A stretch of DNA of 64,000 nt from Noviherbaspirillum sp. L7-7A (GTDB lineage Bacteria; Pseudomonadota; Gammaproteobacteria; Burkholderiales; Burkholderiaceae_D). The notes beneath the pieces were generated by a model. That model worked only from the letters and a program-made list of their open reading frames with translations. It ran no database searches and had not been told where the DNA came from. This document shows positions 30,185-38,450 of this stretch, one piece after another; position 1 is the first letter of the stretch, and each line of letters opens with the position of its first letter. The stretch lies in the NCBI RefSeq assembly GCF_019052805.1, contig NZ_JAHQRJ010000001.1, positions 682,001 to 746,000 on the forward strand. The letters are read 5' to 3'. The position numbers were made by a program, and so were the translations under genes.

Positions 30185-30220
30185 GAAATTAAAAGTTAAT
30201 ATACATTAACTTTTAATTTC
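30185..30220. promoter_or_regulatory. Perfect 16-bp AT-rich inverted repeat upstream of the sensor gene
   Basis: GAAATTAAAAGTTAAT (30185-30200) and its exact reverse complement (30205-30220) flank ATAC. It sits 25 bp upstream of the sensor gene start (30159, minus strand). The near absence of G/C in the stem argues against an intrinsic terminator and for an operator or a cruciform-forming site. Confidence 0.55.
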
Positions 30221-30474
30221 TGGGCGCCCAGGAGTGATTTCCGATAATAAACTTTTTCTCCCGCCGCCCTTTTTTCGCAGGAAGCGGCGGTGCGGCAGCG
30301 AAAAAGTTCATCACGGTCGGCAGGTCATTGCCTGGTGTTGCAGCTACATGGCAGGAATAAACACCCTGTCTGCACATGTGCTTATTTCTCCAGATTCCGG
30401 CATTGCCAGGCGAGACTGTTAATTTTGCCAACTTGGTCAGCGGGACCACTGACTGATTCAACTTTTTGCAAGCA
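30221..30474. other. Gene-free interval with a 59-bp fold-back
   Basis: The interval between the sensor gene and the HTH-receiver gene. AACTTTTTC (30250-30258) pairs with GAAAAAGTT (30300-30308) around a GC-rich inner stem; this may end transcription of the minus-strand HTH-receiver gene. The rest shows no coding sequence and no recognised RNA. Confidence 0.4.
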
Positions 30475-31071
30475 CTAGACAGAAGAACGCATAGGCGCGC
30501 GCTTGGCCTTCTGCGCATGGCAGGCCCGAATGTAGCCTTTCAATTCCTCATAGACGATGGGTTTGGGAAAGTAGGTGACGCCCTTGGGCAAGCCGCCTCG
30601 TGCTTCCAGTTCTTCCAGGCTCAGGCTGGTCAGTACCGCGATATTGATGTCCGACAGTTCCGAGTAGGACATCACGGTTTGCATGACCTCGTAGCCGTCG
30701 ATACCCCGCATGACGATGTCCAGTAGCAGGATGTCTGGACGCACCCCGGCGATATCGATCAGTGCCTTGTAACCGTTTTCGCACATCCTGACATCGATTG
30801 GCATCTTCCATGCGGCAAGCTGCGCTTCATAGATGCCACGTTGCACTGGGTTGTCCTCAACAATCAGTACGGTAAAACGATCGTCAACCTGGGTTGGTGT
30901 CTTGCCGATGGTGGCCTTGTAGGCATGTACGGCGGAGATTGGAATCCGGCGATGGCCACCGCGTGTCTTCCAGGCTTCAATTTCCCCTGACTCGACCAGA
31001 TGCTGCACGGAAGTAACCGACATGCCGAGCAAGGTCGCTGCTTGTTGGGTAGTGCATACACCTTCAGTCAT
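30475..31071 (-). CDS. Response regulator with N-terminal excisionase-type HTH
   Basis: Protein of 198 residues with a reversed layout: an excisionase/MerR-like helix-turn-helix (residues 7-47, TTQQAATLLGMSVTSVQHLVESGEI, then the GGHRRIP wing) followed by a CheY-like receiver domain (about 66-185). Receiver residues are present: acidic pair Glu72-Asp73, phosphoacceptor Asp118 in LLLDIV, Thr148 and Lys170 in FPKPI. ATG 31071 was chosen because GGAG lies six bases upstream; earlier in-frame ATGs at 31089, 31107 and 31128 lack such a site. No partner kinase is adjacent. It probably binds DNA in a phosphorylation-dependent way; targets are unknown. Confidence 0.85.
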   Translation of the reverse strand: MTEGVCTTQQAATLLGMSVTSVQHLVESGEIEAWKTRGGHRRIPISAVHAYKATIGKTPTQVDDRFTVLIVEDNPVQRGIYEAQLAAWKMPIDVRMCENGYKALIDIAGVRPDILLLDIVMRGIDGYEVMQTVMSYSELSDINIAVLTSLSLEELEARGGLPKGVTYFPKPIVYEELKGYIRACHAQKAKRAPMRSSV

Positions 31072-31333
31072 ATTGGACTCCGCATTCATGATTTTGTTAA
31101 TTCTCATAAAAAATACCAAATATGTCAAATTATTGTATTTCTTAAAATTTTGGCCTATGATGTCGTTTCCATGGGGACATAGTTATGCAGTCGTAACGCT
31201 ATTTGTTGAAAACAACAGTTTTCCACAAATAATGGTTCTCATTCTTTAATTCGCGTTCGCACGATGCAGCACGCAGGACGCAAAAGCAACGTTGTGCGCA
31301 ATGACAACTGAAAAAACGGATAAGGAAAAAACG
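31072..31333. promoter_or_regulatory. AT-rich divergent promoter region
   Basis: The 262-bp gap between two divergent regulator genes is strikingly AT-rich for this genome. On the minus strand TTGACA (near 31131-31126) is a good -35 candidate for the HTH-receiver gene. A TGTTG/CAACA hairpin (31204-31217) and a single DnaA-box-like TTTTCCACA follow. No further gene is seen. Confidence 0.45.
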
Positions 31334-31681
31334 ATGAATGACTTGGAATCGATGGCGGGTTCATCTGCTGGATGCAACCACGGCCCGATGCTGGATGCGT
31401 TGATGGCAAACCTCAAGGTGACGAGCGACGCCGCTCTGTCGCGCAAGCTGATGGTGCCGCCGCCAGTGATCAGCAAGCTGCGCAACAACAAGATTGGCGT
31501 ATCGGCAGGCCTGCTGGTGCGCATTCATGATGTGACTGGCATGTCGATCAACAAGGTCAGGACCATGCTGGGTTTGCCGATTCCGCAGCCACGTGAAGGT
31601 AGGACGCTGAAGAATGTTGTATACAGCCCCATCGCGCCGCTGCCGGCCAGAAAGCGCCGTACTGCGCGCACCGCTGACTAA
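31334..31681 (+). CDS. Small helix-turn-helix protein
   Basis: Protein of 115 residues with a Cro/CI-like helix-turn-helix at about residues 22-70 (DAALSRKLMVPPPVISKLRNNKIGVSA), and a basic Pro/Arg tail. ATG 31334 is preferred because AAGGA lies upstream at good spacing; an earlier in-frame start at 31292 would add 14 residues. Small proteins like this are seen as orphan regulators in Oxalobacteraceae to my recollection; no target is known. It is divergent from the HTH-receiver gene and convergent to rhlE. Confidence 0.72.
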   Translation: MNDLESMAGSSAGCNHGPMLDALMANLKVTSDAALSRKLMVPPPVISKLRNNKIGVSAGLLVRIHDVTGMSINKVRTMLGLPIPQPREGRTLKNVVYSPIAPLPARKRRTARTAD

Positions 31682-31685
31682 GCAA

Positions 31686-31717
31686 TGCAACAGCGCCGCT
31701 ATCGCGGCGCTGTTGCA
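31686..31717. terminator. 14-bp perfect hairpin between convergent genes
   Basis: TGCAACAGCGCCGC (31686-31699) and its exact reverse complement (31704-31717) flank TATC. It lies between the convergent small HTH gene and rhlE and could terminate both, although it lacks a T run. Confidence 0.6.
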
Positions 31718-31727
31718 TCATGGGCGC

Positions 31728-33062
31728 TTAGCCAAACTTGCGTGAACGGTTGTCGCTGCGCCGGTTTTCCGACCCGGCGCCACGATTACCCGTACCGCTG
31801 CCGGCTGTCCTGCCCGCCGGAGCCGCCGTCCTCGCGCGCGGCTGGGCATTGGCCCGCGGCGGATTATTCCTGCCGCCGCCATTCCCGCTACGCAGCTGGA
31901 TTGGCTGTGGCCGTGCCGTCGGGTCCGGCTCGAAACCGGCAACCACTTCCCGCGGCAATTCACGCTTGATCAGGCGTTCGATGTCACGCAGCATGATGTG
32001 CTCGTCCACGCATACCAGCGAAACCGCTTCACCCGTTGCGCCTGCGCGGCCAGTGCGGCCGATGCGATGGACATAATCTTCCGGCACATTCGGCAAGTCG
32101 TAATTCACCACATGCGGCAACTGATCGATATCGATGCCACGGGCGGCGATGTCGGTCGCTACCAGCACCTGCAGGCTGCCATCCTTGAACTCGGCCAGCG
32201 CCCGCGTGCGCGCCGTCTGGCTCTTGTTGCCATGGATGGCCATGCCGGTGATGCCATCCTTGCCCAGCTGTTCCACCAGGCGGTTCGCACCGTGCTTGGT
32301 GCGGGTAAACACCAGCACCTGGCGCCAGTCATGGGCCTTGATCAGATGGGCCAGCAGCGGATGCTTGCGGTCACGGTCGACCGGGTGGATTTTCTGCGCA
32401 ATCACTTCCACGGTCGAATTGCGGCGTGCCACCTCGATCATGGCCGGCGAATCCAGCAGGCCATCGGCCAGCGCCTTGATCTCGTCGGAGAAAGTGGCGG
32501 AAAACAGCAGGTTCTGGCGCTTGGGCGGCAGTGCGGCCAGCACCTTGCGGATGTCGCGGATGAAGCCCATGTCCAGCATCCGGTCGGCTTCGTCGAGCAC
32601 CAGGATTTCGATTTTCTTCAGATCGATCGTGCCTTGCTGCATATGGTCCAGCAGGCGGCCAGGGGTGGCGACCAGGATGTCGACGCCCTGTTTCAGCGTC
32701 TTGATCTGCGGATGGATGCCGACGCCGCCGAAGATCACGGCCGAGTTCAGCTTCAGGTATTTGCCATAGGTGCGCACGCTTTCTTCGACCTGTGCCGCCA
32801 GTTCGCGGGTGGGTGTCAGGATCAATGCGCGGATCGGGCGCGCGGCGGAGGCAGGCTGCGAGCCCGCGCTGGAAAGCCGGTGCAGTATCGGCAGGGTAAA
32901 GCCGGCGGTCTTGCCGGTGCCGGTCTGAGCGCCAGCCAGCAGGTCGCCGCCGGCGAGGACGGCGGGAATCGCCTGCTTCTGGATCGGGGTGGGGCTGTTG
33001 TAGCCCTGTTCTGTAACGGCGCGAACAATTGCTTCGGACAAGCCGAGTTCTTTAAATGACAT
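31728..33062 (-). CDS. rhlE: DEAD-box ATP-dependent RNA helicase RhlE
   Basis: RNA helicase of 444 residues acting in ribosome assembly and RNA decay. In order: Q motif near [14 protein letters not shown], motif [12 protein letters not shown], Ia PTRELA, motif II DEAD ([10 protein letters not shown]), motif III SAT, then the second RecA domain with [12 protein letters not shown] and [10 protein letters not shown]. The C-terminus after about residue 370 is a Gly/Arg/Asn-rich low-complexity tail, probably RNA-binding. ATG 33062 gives the canonical [10 protein letters not shown] start. Confidence 0.95.
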   Translation of the reverse strand: MSFKELGLSEAIVRAVTEQGYNSPTPIQKQAIPAVLAGGDLLAGAQTGTGKTAGFTLPILHRLSSAGSQPASAARPIRALILTPTRELAAQVEESVRTYGKYLKLNSAVIFGGVGIHPQIKTLKQGVDILVATPGRLLDHMQQGTIDLKKIEILVLDEADRMLDMGFIRDIRKVLAALPPKRQNLLFSATFSDEIKALADGLLDSPAMIEVARRNSTVEVIAQKIHPVDRDRKHPLLAHLIKAHDWRQVLVFTRTKHGANRLVEQLGKDGITGMAIHGNKSQTARTRALAEFKDGSLQVLVATDIAARGIDIDQLPHVVNYDLPNVPEDYVHRIGRTGRAGATGEAVSLVCVDEHIMLRDIERLIKRELPREVVAGFEPDPTARPQPIQLRSGNGGGRNNPPRANAQPRARTAAPAGRTAGSGTGNRGAGSENRRSDNRSRKFG

Positions 33063-33229
33063 AAAGCTCTATTGGATGGATCGGCCCGCCATGAGCGCCA
33101 GCAGCCGGCAGACGGATCGGGAAGTAGGGGTCGGAGTCGACAGCGGCAGCATACTGGCAGTGTGCCGCGCGCCGCAGTATAACAGGCGCGCCGGAGTGGC
33201 GCGCCAAAACGGTGAATTGGCGTGGTGGA

Positions 33230-34024
33230 TCAGCGGGAGAATGGCGACAGGTGCGCGACCATCTGGGCAAAAATCTTCGGGTTGCCGGCGATGATATCGC
33301 CCTTGTACAGATAGTCGGATTCGCCGGCGAAGGTGCCGACGATGCCGCCCGCTTCGGTAATGAGCAGCGAGCCAGCGGCGGCATCCCAGGGCTTCAGGTT
33401 CTTTTCAAAGAAGCCGTCGAGGCGACCGCAGGCGACATAGGCCAGGTCCAGCGCTGCCGCGCCGGGGCGGCGCAGTCCGGCGGTTTTCTGGGTCATGATC
33501 TTGAACATCTTCAGATATTCATCCAGCGCGTCCATGTTGGAAAACGGGAAACCGGTGCCGACCAGGGCGTCGGCCAGCCTGTCGCGGCGGGTCACGCGGA
33601 TACGCTTTTCATTCAGGTAGGCGCCAGCGCCCTTGGATGCGGTGAACAGGTCGTTGCGGCTCGGGTCATATACCACTGCCTGCGTGATCTGGCCGCGCTG
33701 CTGCAGCGCAATCGATACGCAGTACTGGGGAAAGCCATGGATGAAGTTGGTGGTGCCGTCGAGCGGATCGATGATCCATACGTTTTCATTCTCGTCATGC
33801 AGGTTGGCCGATGCGCCGGATTCCTCCGCCAGGATCGCATGATCCGGGTAGGCGCTACGCAGTACCTCGATGATTGCCTGTTCGGCGGCCTGGTCGACTT
33901 CGGTGACGAAGTCGTTGTGGTTTTTCTCCGTGACCTGCAGTCGGTCGAGGTCGAAGGAAGCGCGGTTGATGATGGCGGACGCGCGGCGGGCGGCTTTGAC
34001 CGCCGTATTGATCATGGGATGCAT
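33230..34024 (-). CDS. suhB: Inositol-1-monophosphatase family protein SuhB
   Basis: Mg-dependent phosphatase of 264 residues; in E. coli SuhB also joins the rRNA antitermination complex. Metal-binding motifs are EESGA (about 70), [13 protein letters not shown] (about 87-99) and the C-terminal [15 protein letters not shown]. The ATG at 34024 matches the family start [13 protein letters not shown]; the frame stays open upstream but lacks similarity. It is divergent from trmJ, 153 bp away, a common arrangement in betaproteobacteria. Confidence 0.94.
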   Translation of the reverse strand: MHPMINTAVKAARRASAIINRASFDLDRLQVTEKNHNDFVTEVDQAAEQAIIEVLRSAYPDHAILAEESGASANLHDENENVWIIDPLDGTTNFIHGFPQYCVSIALQQRGQITQAVVYDPSRNDLFTASKGAGAYLNEKRIRVTRRDRLADALVGTGFPFSNMDALDEYLKMFKIMTQKTAGLRRPGAAALDLAYVACGRLDGFFEKNLKPWDAAAGSLLITEAGGIVGTFAGESDYLYKGDIIAGNPKIFAQMVAHLSPFSR

Positions 34025-34177
34025 AGTGGTTCCGTTAAAATGGCGCATGCCTCGTGAGGCAATGGACCGCATGGAAAGAATATTAATGAGCGATGCGGTC
34101 CGGTTGGCTCGGTTCCTGCAGCTTGCCAGCCCGTCCGCGAAATTCCCGCTATTTTAAATGAAGCCTTGAAAACCAGT

Positions 34178-35008
34178 ATGTCTCTTTTCCACCGCGTTCG
34201 CTTTGTGCTGGTCGAAACCAGTCGTCCGGGCAATATCGGCGCCGCCGCCCGCGCCATGAAAACCATGGGCTTCTCCGAACTCGTGCTGGTGCGCCCGCGG
34301 CGCGACGATGCGCTGCAGGAAGAGGAAGCGGTGGCATTCGCCAGCGGCGCCCAGGATATTCTGGCCGGCGCGCGGATCGTCGAGACGGTCGATGAGGCAC
34401 TGGCCGGCTGCAACTTCGCTGCCGCGGTCAGCGCCCGCTTGCGGGAATACTCGCCGCCCGTGCTGACGCCGCGCGGCATGGCTGCCCATCTGACGGCGGA
34501 CGAAGGCCTGAAGGCAGCGGTATTGTTTGGCAATGAGCGCTTCGGGCTGCCCAACGAGGTGGTGCAGCGCTGCAATGTGCTGATCAACATCCCGGCCAAT
34601 CCCGACTACTCGTCGCTCAATCTGGCGCAGGCGGTGCAGGTGCTTGCCTATGAGTGCCGGCTCGCTTCGCTCGGCGATGCATTGCCGGAGGCGGGTGTGG
34701 GATTTCGCGGCGAGGCGGCGGACAGGGTCCAGATCGACGGCATGTATGCGCATCTGGAAGAAGCCCTCGTTCATCTCGGCTTTTTGAACCCCGCCAGTCC
34801 CAAGAAGCTGATGCCGCGCATCAAGCGCATGTTCGCCCGTAGCGGTCTTGAAACAGAAGAGGTCAACATCCTGCGCGGCATCGCCCGCCAGATATTGCAG
34901 GCGGAGCCGGGAAGAAGAGGGCAGGGACGGAATGCGGCAGCGGCTGCGCAGCAGGGCGAAGCGCCTTTGAATGAAGGCAAGGGACGACACAATGGTCAAG
35001 CGGATTAA
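34178..35008 (+). CDS. trmJ: tRNA (cytidine/uridine-2'-O-)-methyltransferase TrmJ
   Basis: SPOUT-class enzyme that 2'-O-methylates nucleotide 32 of tRNAs. The 276-residue protein has the N-terminal SPOUT domain with RPGNIGAAARAM, the SAM-knot motifs FGNERFGLPNE and NPDYSSLNLAQAVQVLAYE, then a helical C-terminal domain (about 175-250). The tail is Gln/Gly/Ala-rich. ATG 34178 (MSLF) is preferred; an in-frame TTG at 34166 would add four residues. Confidence 0.92.
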   Translation: MSLFHRVRFVLVETSRPGNIGAAARAMKTMGFSELVLVRPRRDDALQEEEAVAFASGAQDILAGARIVETVDEALAGCNFAAAVSARLREYSPPVLTPRGMAAHLTADEGLKAAVLFGNERFGLPNEVVQRCNVLINIPANPDYSSLNLAQAVQVLAYECRLASLGDALPEAGVGFRGEAADRVQIDGMYAHLEEALVHLGFLNPASPKKLMPRIKRMFARSGLETEEVNILRGIARQILQAEPGRRGQGRNAAAAAQQGEAPLNEGKGRHNGQAD

Positions 35009-35285
35009 ATGGTGTCTTGCCGCACAGGCTGCCGGGGCCGTGGGCCCGCTGCAAGGCCTGCCAAAGGCAAGCAGCCGAGGCGTCCTGCTCCTTAACTTGC
35101 CAGGCAATGCAAGCCGCAACCGCAATCGCGATCCAAGCCTGCCGGCAAGCCGGCATTAAGTACTGAAGGCCATGTCAAACATGCAGATTCTGGCCGCTGG
35201 TGCCACGTGCAGGTCGGATTTCGGGTGGTCGATATGACAGTAAGTGCTGCGATAACCGGTAAGGCAGCAACCGGAAGTGCAATGA
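35009..35285. other. Intergenic stretch without recognisable gene
   Basis: The region between the convergent trmJ and lexA. It contains small GC-rich palindromes such as GCCGGCAAGCCGGC near 35142-35155 but no credible reading frame, RNA family or mobile element that I recognise. Confidence 0.5.
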
Positions 35286-35328
35286 CAGGGGTCAGGCTTG
35301 GCTAGCAGGAAGCTAGTGCCGGCCCCTG
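35286..35328. terminator. Stem-loop downstream of lexA
   Basis: CAGGGG (35286-35291) pairs with CCCCTG (35323-35328), with an inner GCTAG stem around AGGAA. It lies nine bases beyond the lexA stop (minus strand) in the convergent gap. Confidence 0.5.
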
Positions 35329-35337
35329 ATGCCTGTC

Positions 35338-35994
35338 CTAGCTCCAGGCGCGCAGCAAACCCACCGCAAGGCCTTCCAGCGCAAATTCTTCGCGTCCCGG
35401 GTGTACCCGTATGGTTTCAAAGTCCGGGTTTTCGGGAAGAAGTTCGATCACGGACCCGGACTTCTTGTAGCGCTTTACGGTGACATCATCTCCCAGACGG
35501 GCGACGACGATCTCGCCGTTCTTGGCGCTGTCCGCCTTCTTCACCGCCAGCAGGTCGCCGTCCATGATGCCGGCGTCGCGCATCGACATGCCGCGTACCT
35601 TCAGCAGATAGTCGGGGCGGCTGCGGAACAGCGACGGGTCGACGCTATAGGTCGCATCGATATGTTCCTGCGCGAGGATGGGCGAACCGGCAGCCACCCG
35701 GCCGACCAGGGGCAGGCTCAGGTGCATGACTGCCGGATGTGATGCCGGCGCCATGCCACGCAAGCCGGCTCTGTCGTGCGAGGCGTCTACCAGCCGGATG
35801 CCGCGCGACGTGCCAGGCGATATTTCAATGGCGCCCTTGCGGGCCAGCGCCTGCAGATGTTCTTCGGCGGCATTCGCGGAACGAAAACCCAGTATCTGGG
35901 CGATTTCAGCACGGGTGGGAGGAAAGCCGGTGTTTTCGATGGCATCCTGGATCAGTTTGAGTATCTGTTCCTGGCGGGCGGTAAGTTTGATCAT
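35338..35994 (-). CDS. lexA: SOS repressor LexA
   Basis: Repressor-protease of the SOS regulon, 218 residues. The N-terminal winged helix (1-65, [21 protein letters not shown]) binds SOS boxes. The autocleavage bond is probably Ala102-Gly103 in RVAAGSPI, with the catalytic dyad Ser137 (GMSM) and Lys174 (TVKRY). A perfect LexA box lies 62 bp upstream, so the gene is autoregulated. All residues needed for RecA-stimulated self-cleavage appear intact. Confidence 0.96.
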   Translation of the reverse strand: MIKLTARQEQILKLIQDAIENTGFPPTRAEIAQILGFRSANAAEEHLQALARKGAIEISPGTSRGIRLVDASHDRAGLRGMAPASHPAVMHLSLPLVGRVAAGSPILAQEHIDATYSVDPSLFRSRPDYLLKVRGMSMRDAGIMDGDLLAVKKADSAKNGEIVVARLGDDVTVKRYKKSGSVIELLPENPDFETIRVHPGREEFALEGLAVGLLRAWS

Positions 35995-36055
35995 GGGAAC
36001 ACCTGGATTGTAAGAAGCGGGGTGCCGAAATTGTAAAGCTGTTTGGAATGACAGC

Positions 36056-36071
36056 CTGTATTTTTATACAG
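36056..36071. promoter_or_regulatory. LexA (SOS) box upstream of lexA
   Basis: CTGTATTTTTATACAG matches the consensus CTGT-N8-ACAG exactly. A second degraded site starting CTGTATAAAAGC follows at 36074, giving the tandem arrangement common at lexA promoters. Confidence 0.9.
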
Positions 36072-36159
36072 TGGCTGTATAAAAGCAAGCGTATAACCCG
36101 CGAATTAGCTGCATTTAACGGAATATATTAGGGAAATCTTGCCGGAGCAGTTAAACGGC

Positions 36160-36188
36160 TTGAGTCGGATCGGGCTTTCTAGTATGAT
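36160..36188 (+). promoter_or_regulatory. Sigma-70 promoter of the rpsF operon
   Basis: TTGAGT (36160-36165) and TATGAT (36183-36188) are separated by exactly 17 bp, about 75 bp before rpsF. This should drive rpsF-priB-rpsR-rplI. Confidence 0.75.
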
Positions 36189-36263
36189 CGCGGGTTTTCC
36201 TCTTCCCACACTCGTCTTGACGCCGGGGTGGGCGATTCTTCAATCAGTCCAAAAGGAGTTTTC

Positions 36264-36632
36264 ATGCGTCATTATGAAATCGTATTTATCGTTCACCCGG
36301 ACCAGAGCGAGCAGGTTCCGGCGATGATCGAGCGTTACAAGGGCATCGTTACCACCCGCGGCGGTATCGTTCACCGCGTTGAAGACTGGGGCCGTCGCCA
36401 GATGGCTTACATGATCCAGAAGCTTGCCAAGGCACACTATGTTTGCCTGAACATCGAATGCGACAGCGAGACGCTTGCCGAAATCGAAACCGGCTTCAAG
36501 TTCAACGACGCTGTCCTGCGTCACCTGACCGTCAAGATGAAGCGCGCTGAAACCAGCCCGTCGCCGATGATGAAGGCAGTGCAGAAGGAAGACGCCGCCA
36601 AGAGCCACCGCGCTGAAGCCAGCGCTGCCTAA
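36264..36632 (+). CDS. rpsF: 30S ribosomal protein bS6
   Basis: Small-subunit protein binding 16S rRNA with bS18. The 122-residue protein begins [17 protein letters not shown] and contains the conserved [11 protein letters not shown] core, with a charged Lys/Glu/Ala C-terminal tail. ATG 36264 is preceded by AAAGGAG. It is first in the rpsF-priB-rpsR-rplI operon, the usual proteobacterial order. Confidence 0.97.
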   Translation: MRHYEIVFIVHPDQSEQVPAMIERYKGIVTTRGGIVHRVEDWGRRQMAYMIQKLAKAHYVCLNIECDSETLAEIETGFKFNDAVLRHLTVKMKRAETSPSPMMKAVQKEDAAKSHRAEASAA

Positions 36633-36653
36633 GGCGAGGGATATTCCCGGAGC

Positions 36654-36974
36654 GTGAACCAGTTTCAGTTTGTTGCAACAATTGCCGAGCGCGAGGTTCT
36701 GCGCTACACCCCGGCAGGCATCCCGATCGTCTCCGCCCGTTTGCTGCATGTATCGCAGCAGACCGAGGCGAAAATAGACAGACGGGTGGAATTTGAAATC
36801 GCCGCGGTTGCCGCTGGCGAGATTTCAGGAAGATTCCACAATGCCGACCTGGGCGGAACCTACCGGTTTTCCGGCTTCCTCTCTCGCAAGAGTCGCAACA
36901 GTAAAAGCCTCGTGTTTCATGTCAGCGATTTCGAGGCAGTCAACCAACATAGTGATATAGATACAGGAGCCTAA
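36654..36974 (+). CDS. priB: Primosomal replication protein N (PriB)
   Basis: Single-stranded-DNA-binding OB-fold protein that helps PriA restart stalled replication. It has 106 residues. The start is GTG at 36654, giving the conserved [24 protein letters not shown]-terminus. The placement between rpsF and rpsR is diagnostic, and the stop is one base before the rpsR ATG. Confidence 0.93.
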   Translation: MNQFQFVATIAEREVLRYTPAGIPIVSARLLHVSQQTEAKIDRRVEFEIAAVAAGEISGRFHNADLGGTYRFSGFLSRKSRNSKSLVFHVSDFEAVNQHSDIDTGA

Positions 36975-36975
36975 A

Positions 36976-37260
36976 ATGGCATTCGGTAAAAAATTCGACA
37001 AGAGCAAGCTCAAGGAAAAGCGCAAGCAGCAGAACCCCCTGTTCAAGCGCAAGAAGTTCTGCCGCTTCACCGCCGCCAAGGTCGAGCAGGTGGACTACAA
37101 GGACGTCGACACCCTGAAGGACTTCGTCCAGGAAAACGGCAAGATCATGCCGGCACGCCTGACCGGCACCCGTGCCCACTACCAGCGTCAGGTCGACACC
37201 GCAATCAAGCGCGCACGCTATCTCGCGCTGCTGCCGTACACCGATCTGCACAACGCGTAA
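36976..37260 (+). CDS. rpsR: 30S ribosomal protein bS18
   Basis: Small-subunit protein of 94 residues, partner of bS6. Conserved core [23 protein letters not shown] and the [17 protein letters not shown]-terminus are present. Directly follows priB with AGGAG in the priB end as its ribosome binding site. Confidence 0.97.
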   Translation: MAFGKKFDKSKLKEKRKQQNPLFKRKKFCRFTAAKVEQVDYKDVDTLKDFVQENGKIMPARLTGTRAHYQRQVDTAIKRARYLALLPYTDLHNA

Positions 37261-37285
37261 TCGACGACTGGAATAGGAGAAAAAC

Positions 37286-37738
37286 ATGCAAGTCATTCTG
37301 TTGGATAAAGTCGTCAATCTGGGCAATCTGGGCGACGTCGTTCGCGTCAAGGACGGTTACGCACGTAACTTCCTGATCCCTAACCGCATGGCACGCCGTG
37401 CAACCCAGGCCGCCGTGGCTGAATTCGAAGTCAAGCGCGCTGACCTGGAAAAGGCCGCCGCCGAGAAGCTGGCAGCTGCCCAGGCGCAAGGCGACAAGAT
37501 GAACGGCCTGACCGTTCAGATTTCGCAAAAAGCGGGTGTTGACGGCCGTCTGTTCGGTTCCGTCACCAACGCAGACGTTGCCGAAGCGCTGAGCAAGCAG
37601 GGCTTTGCCGTTGAAAAGGCGCAGGTTCGCATGCCCCAAGGTCCGATCAAGACCACCGGCGAGCATCCTGTCACCGTTTCGCTGCACACCGACGTGGCGG
37701 TTGAACTGACCGTTGCAGTGCAGGGCGAGCACGCCTGA
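37286..37738 (+). CDS. rplI: 50S ribosomal protein bL9
   Basis: Large-subunit protein of 150 residues. The N-terminal signature [32 protein letters not shown] is followed by the long connecting helix (about 40-75) and the C-terminal domain. Last gene of the rpsF operon; a strong intrinsic terminator follows 22 bp after the stop. Confidence 0.97.
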   Translation: MQVILLDKVVNLGNLGDVVRVKDGYARNFLIPNRMARRATQAAVAEFEVKRADLEKAAAEKLAAAQAQGDKMNGLTVQISQKAGVDGRLFGSVTNADVAEALSKQGFAVEKAQVRMPQGPIKTTGEHPVTVSLHTDVAVELTVAVQGEHA

Positions 37739-37759
37739 TGCCGCGGATTCTTATCCGAT

Positions 37760-37791
37760 AAAAAATGCCGGGGATCCCCGGCATTTTTTTT
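37760..37791 (+). terminator. Intrinsic terminator of the rpsF-rplI operon
   Basis: ATGCCGGGG and CCCCGGCAT flank AT and are followed by a run of eight or nine T. The preceding A run makes it active on both strands, which suits the convergent MarR gene. Confidence 0.93.
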
Positions 37792-37851
37792 GCCTGCCTG
37801 ATTCGTTGCATCGCCGTTGCGAAGGCGCAGCACTGGGCAACATGTCAAGGC

Positions 37852-38295
37852 TCAGCTGTTGCCTATCATCCGCCGCAGGAAGACTTTGAATTGCGCGACT
37901 TCATCGGGCGTGAAGTCACGCAGGTGATGGTTGAGCGCATTGATGGCTACCAGCGTCATTTGGTCGGCCAGGCTCTTGCCCTTGTCCGTCAGGCTGACTT
38001 GCACCATGCGCCGGTCGGCATGGCTGCGCAGGCGCCGTATGAAACCCTTTTCCTCCAGCCGGTCCAGCGCCCGCGTCATTGCGCCGGTATCAATGGCCAT
38101 TTCCCGTGCCAGGTCGGCTGCCGTGTCGGCATGGCCGTGCAGCAGGCGCAGAAAAATGCCGAGCTGGGCATGGGTCATGTCGAACTCGGCAAGCGCGCGG
38201 TCTATCGTCGTGCTCAATTGGCCGCCGGCGCGTTTGAGCAGGTAGCCGATGCTCTCATCCGGGGTGTAGTTGTCCAGTCGGTAAGGTTGGCTCAT
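37852..38295 (-). CDS. MarR family transcriptional regulator
   Basis: Winged-helix regulator of 147 residues. The recognition region DLAREMAIDTGAMTRALDRLEEKGFI and the wing RRMVQVSLTDKGKSLA are typical MarR. ATG 38295 (MSQPYRLDNY) is preferred; the frame is open for 68 more codons without similarity. It is divergent from dnaB, and no obvious target operon adjoins, so its ligand and targets are unknown. Confidence 0.9.
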   Translation of the reverse strand: MSQPYRLDNYTPDESIGYLLKRAGGQLSTTIDRALAEFDMTHAQLGIFLRLLHGHADTAADLAREMAIDTGAMTRALDRLEEKGFIRRLRSHADRRMVQVSLTDKGKSLADQMTLVAINALNHHLRDFTPDEVAQFKVFLRRMIGNS

Positions 38296-38437
38296 GGGCG
38301 GCGTCAGGTGAAAGGAGCAGCCAATGTAAACAGGGGCCATCCAATTATCAAGTACCCGATGATCAAGTACCGTATCGAAGCGTAAACAGTTCGGTGAGCG
38401 AATTCTTGGCCTGCTGCTTTGGCCTGCGGCGAGCAGG

Positions 38438-38443
38438 TATAAT
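38438..38443 (+). promoter_or_regulatory. -10 (TATAAT) immediately before dnaB
   Basis: The consensus hexamer ends eight bases before the dnaB ATG at 38451, so a transcript from it would start at about the start codon. The -35 region is poor. A leaderless dnaB mRNA is possible. Confidence 0.4.
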
Positions 38444-38450
38444 GCGCGCC

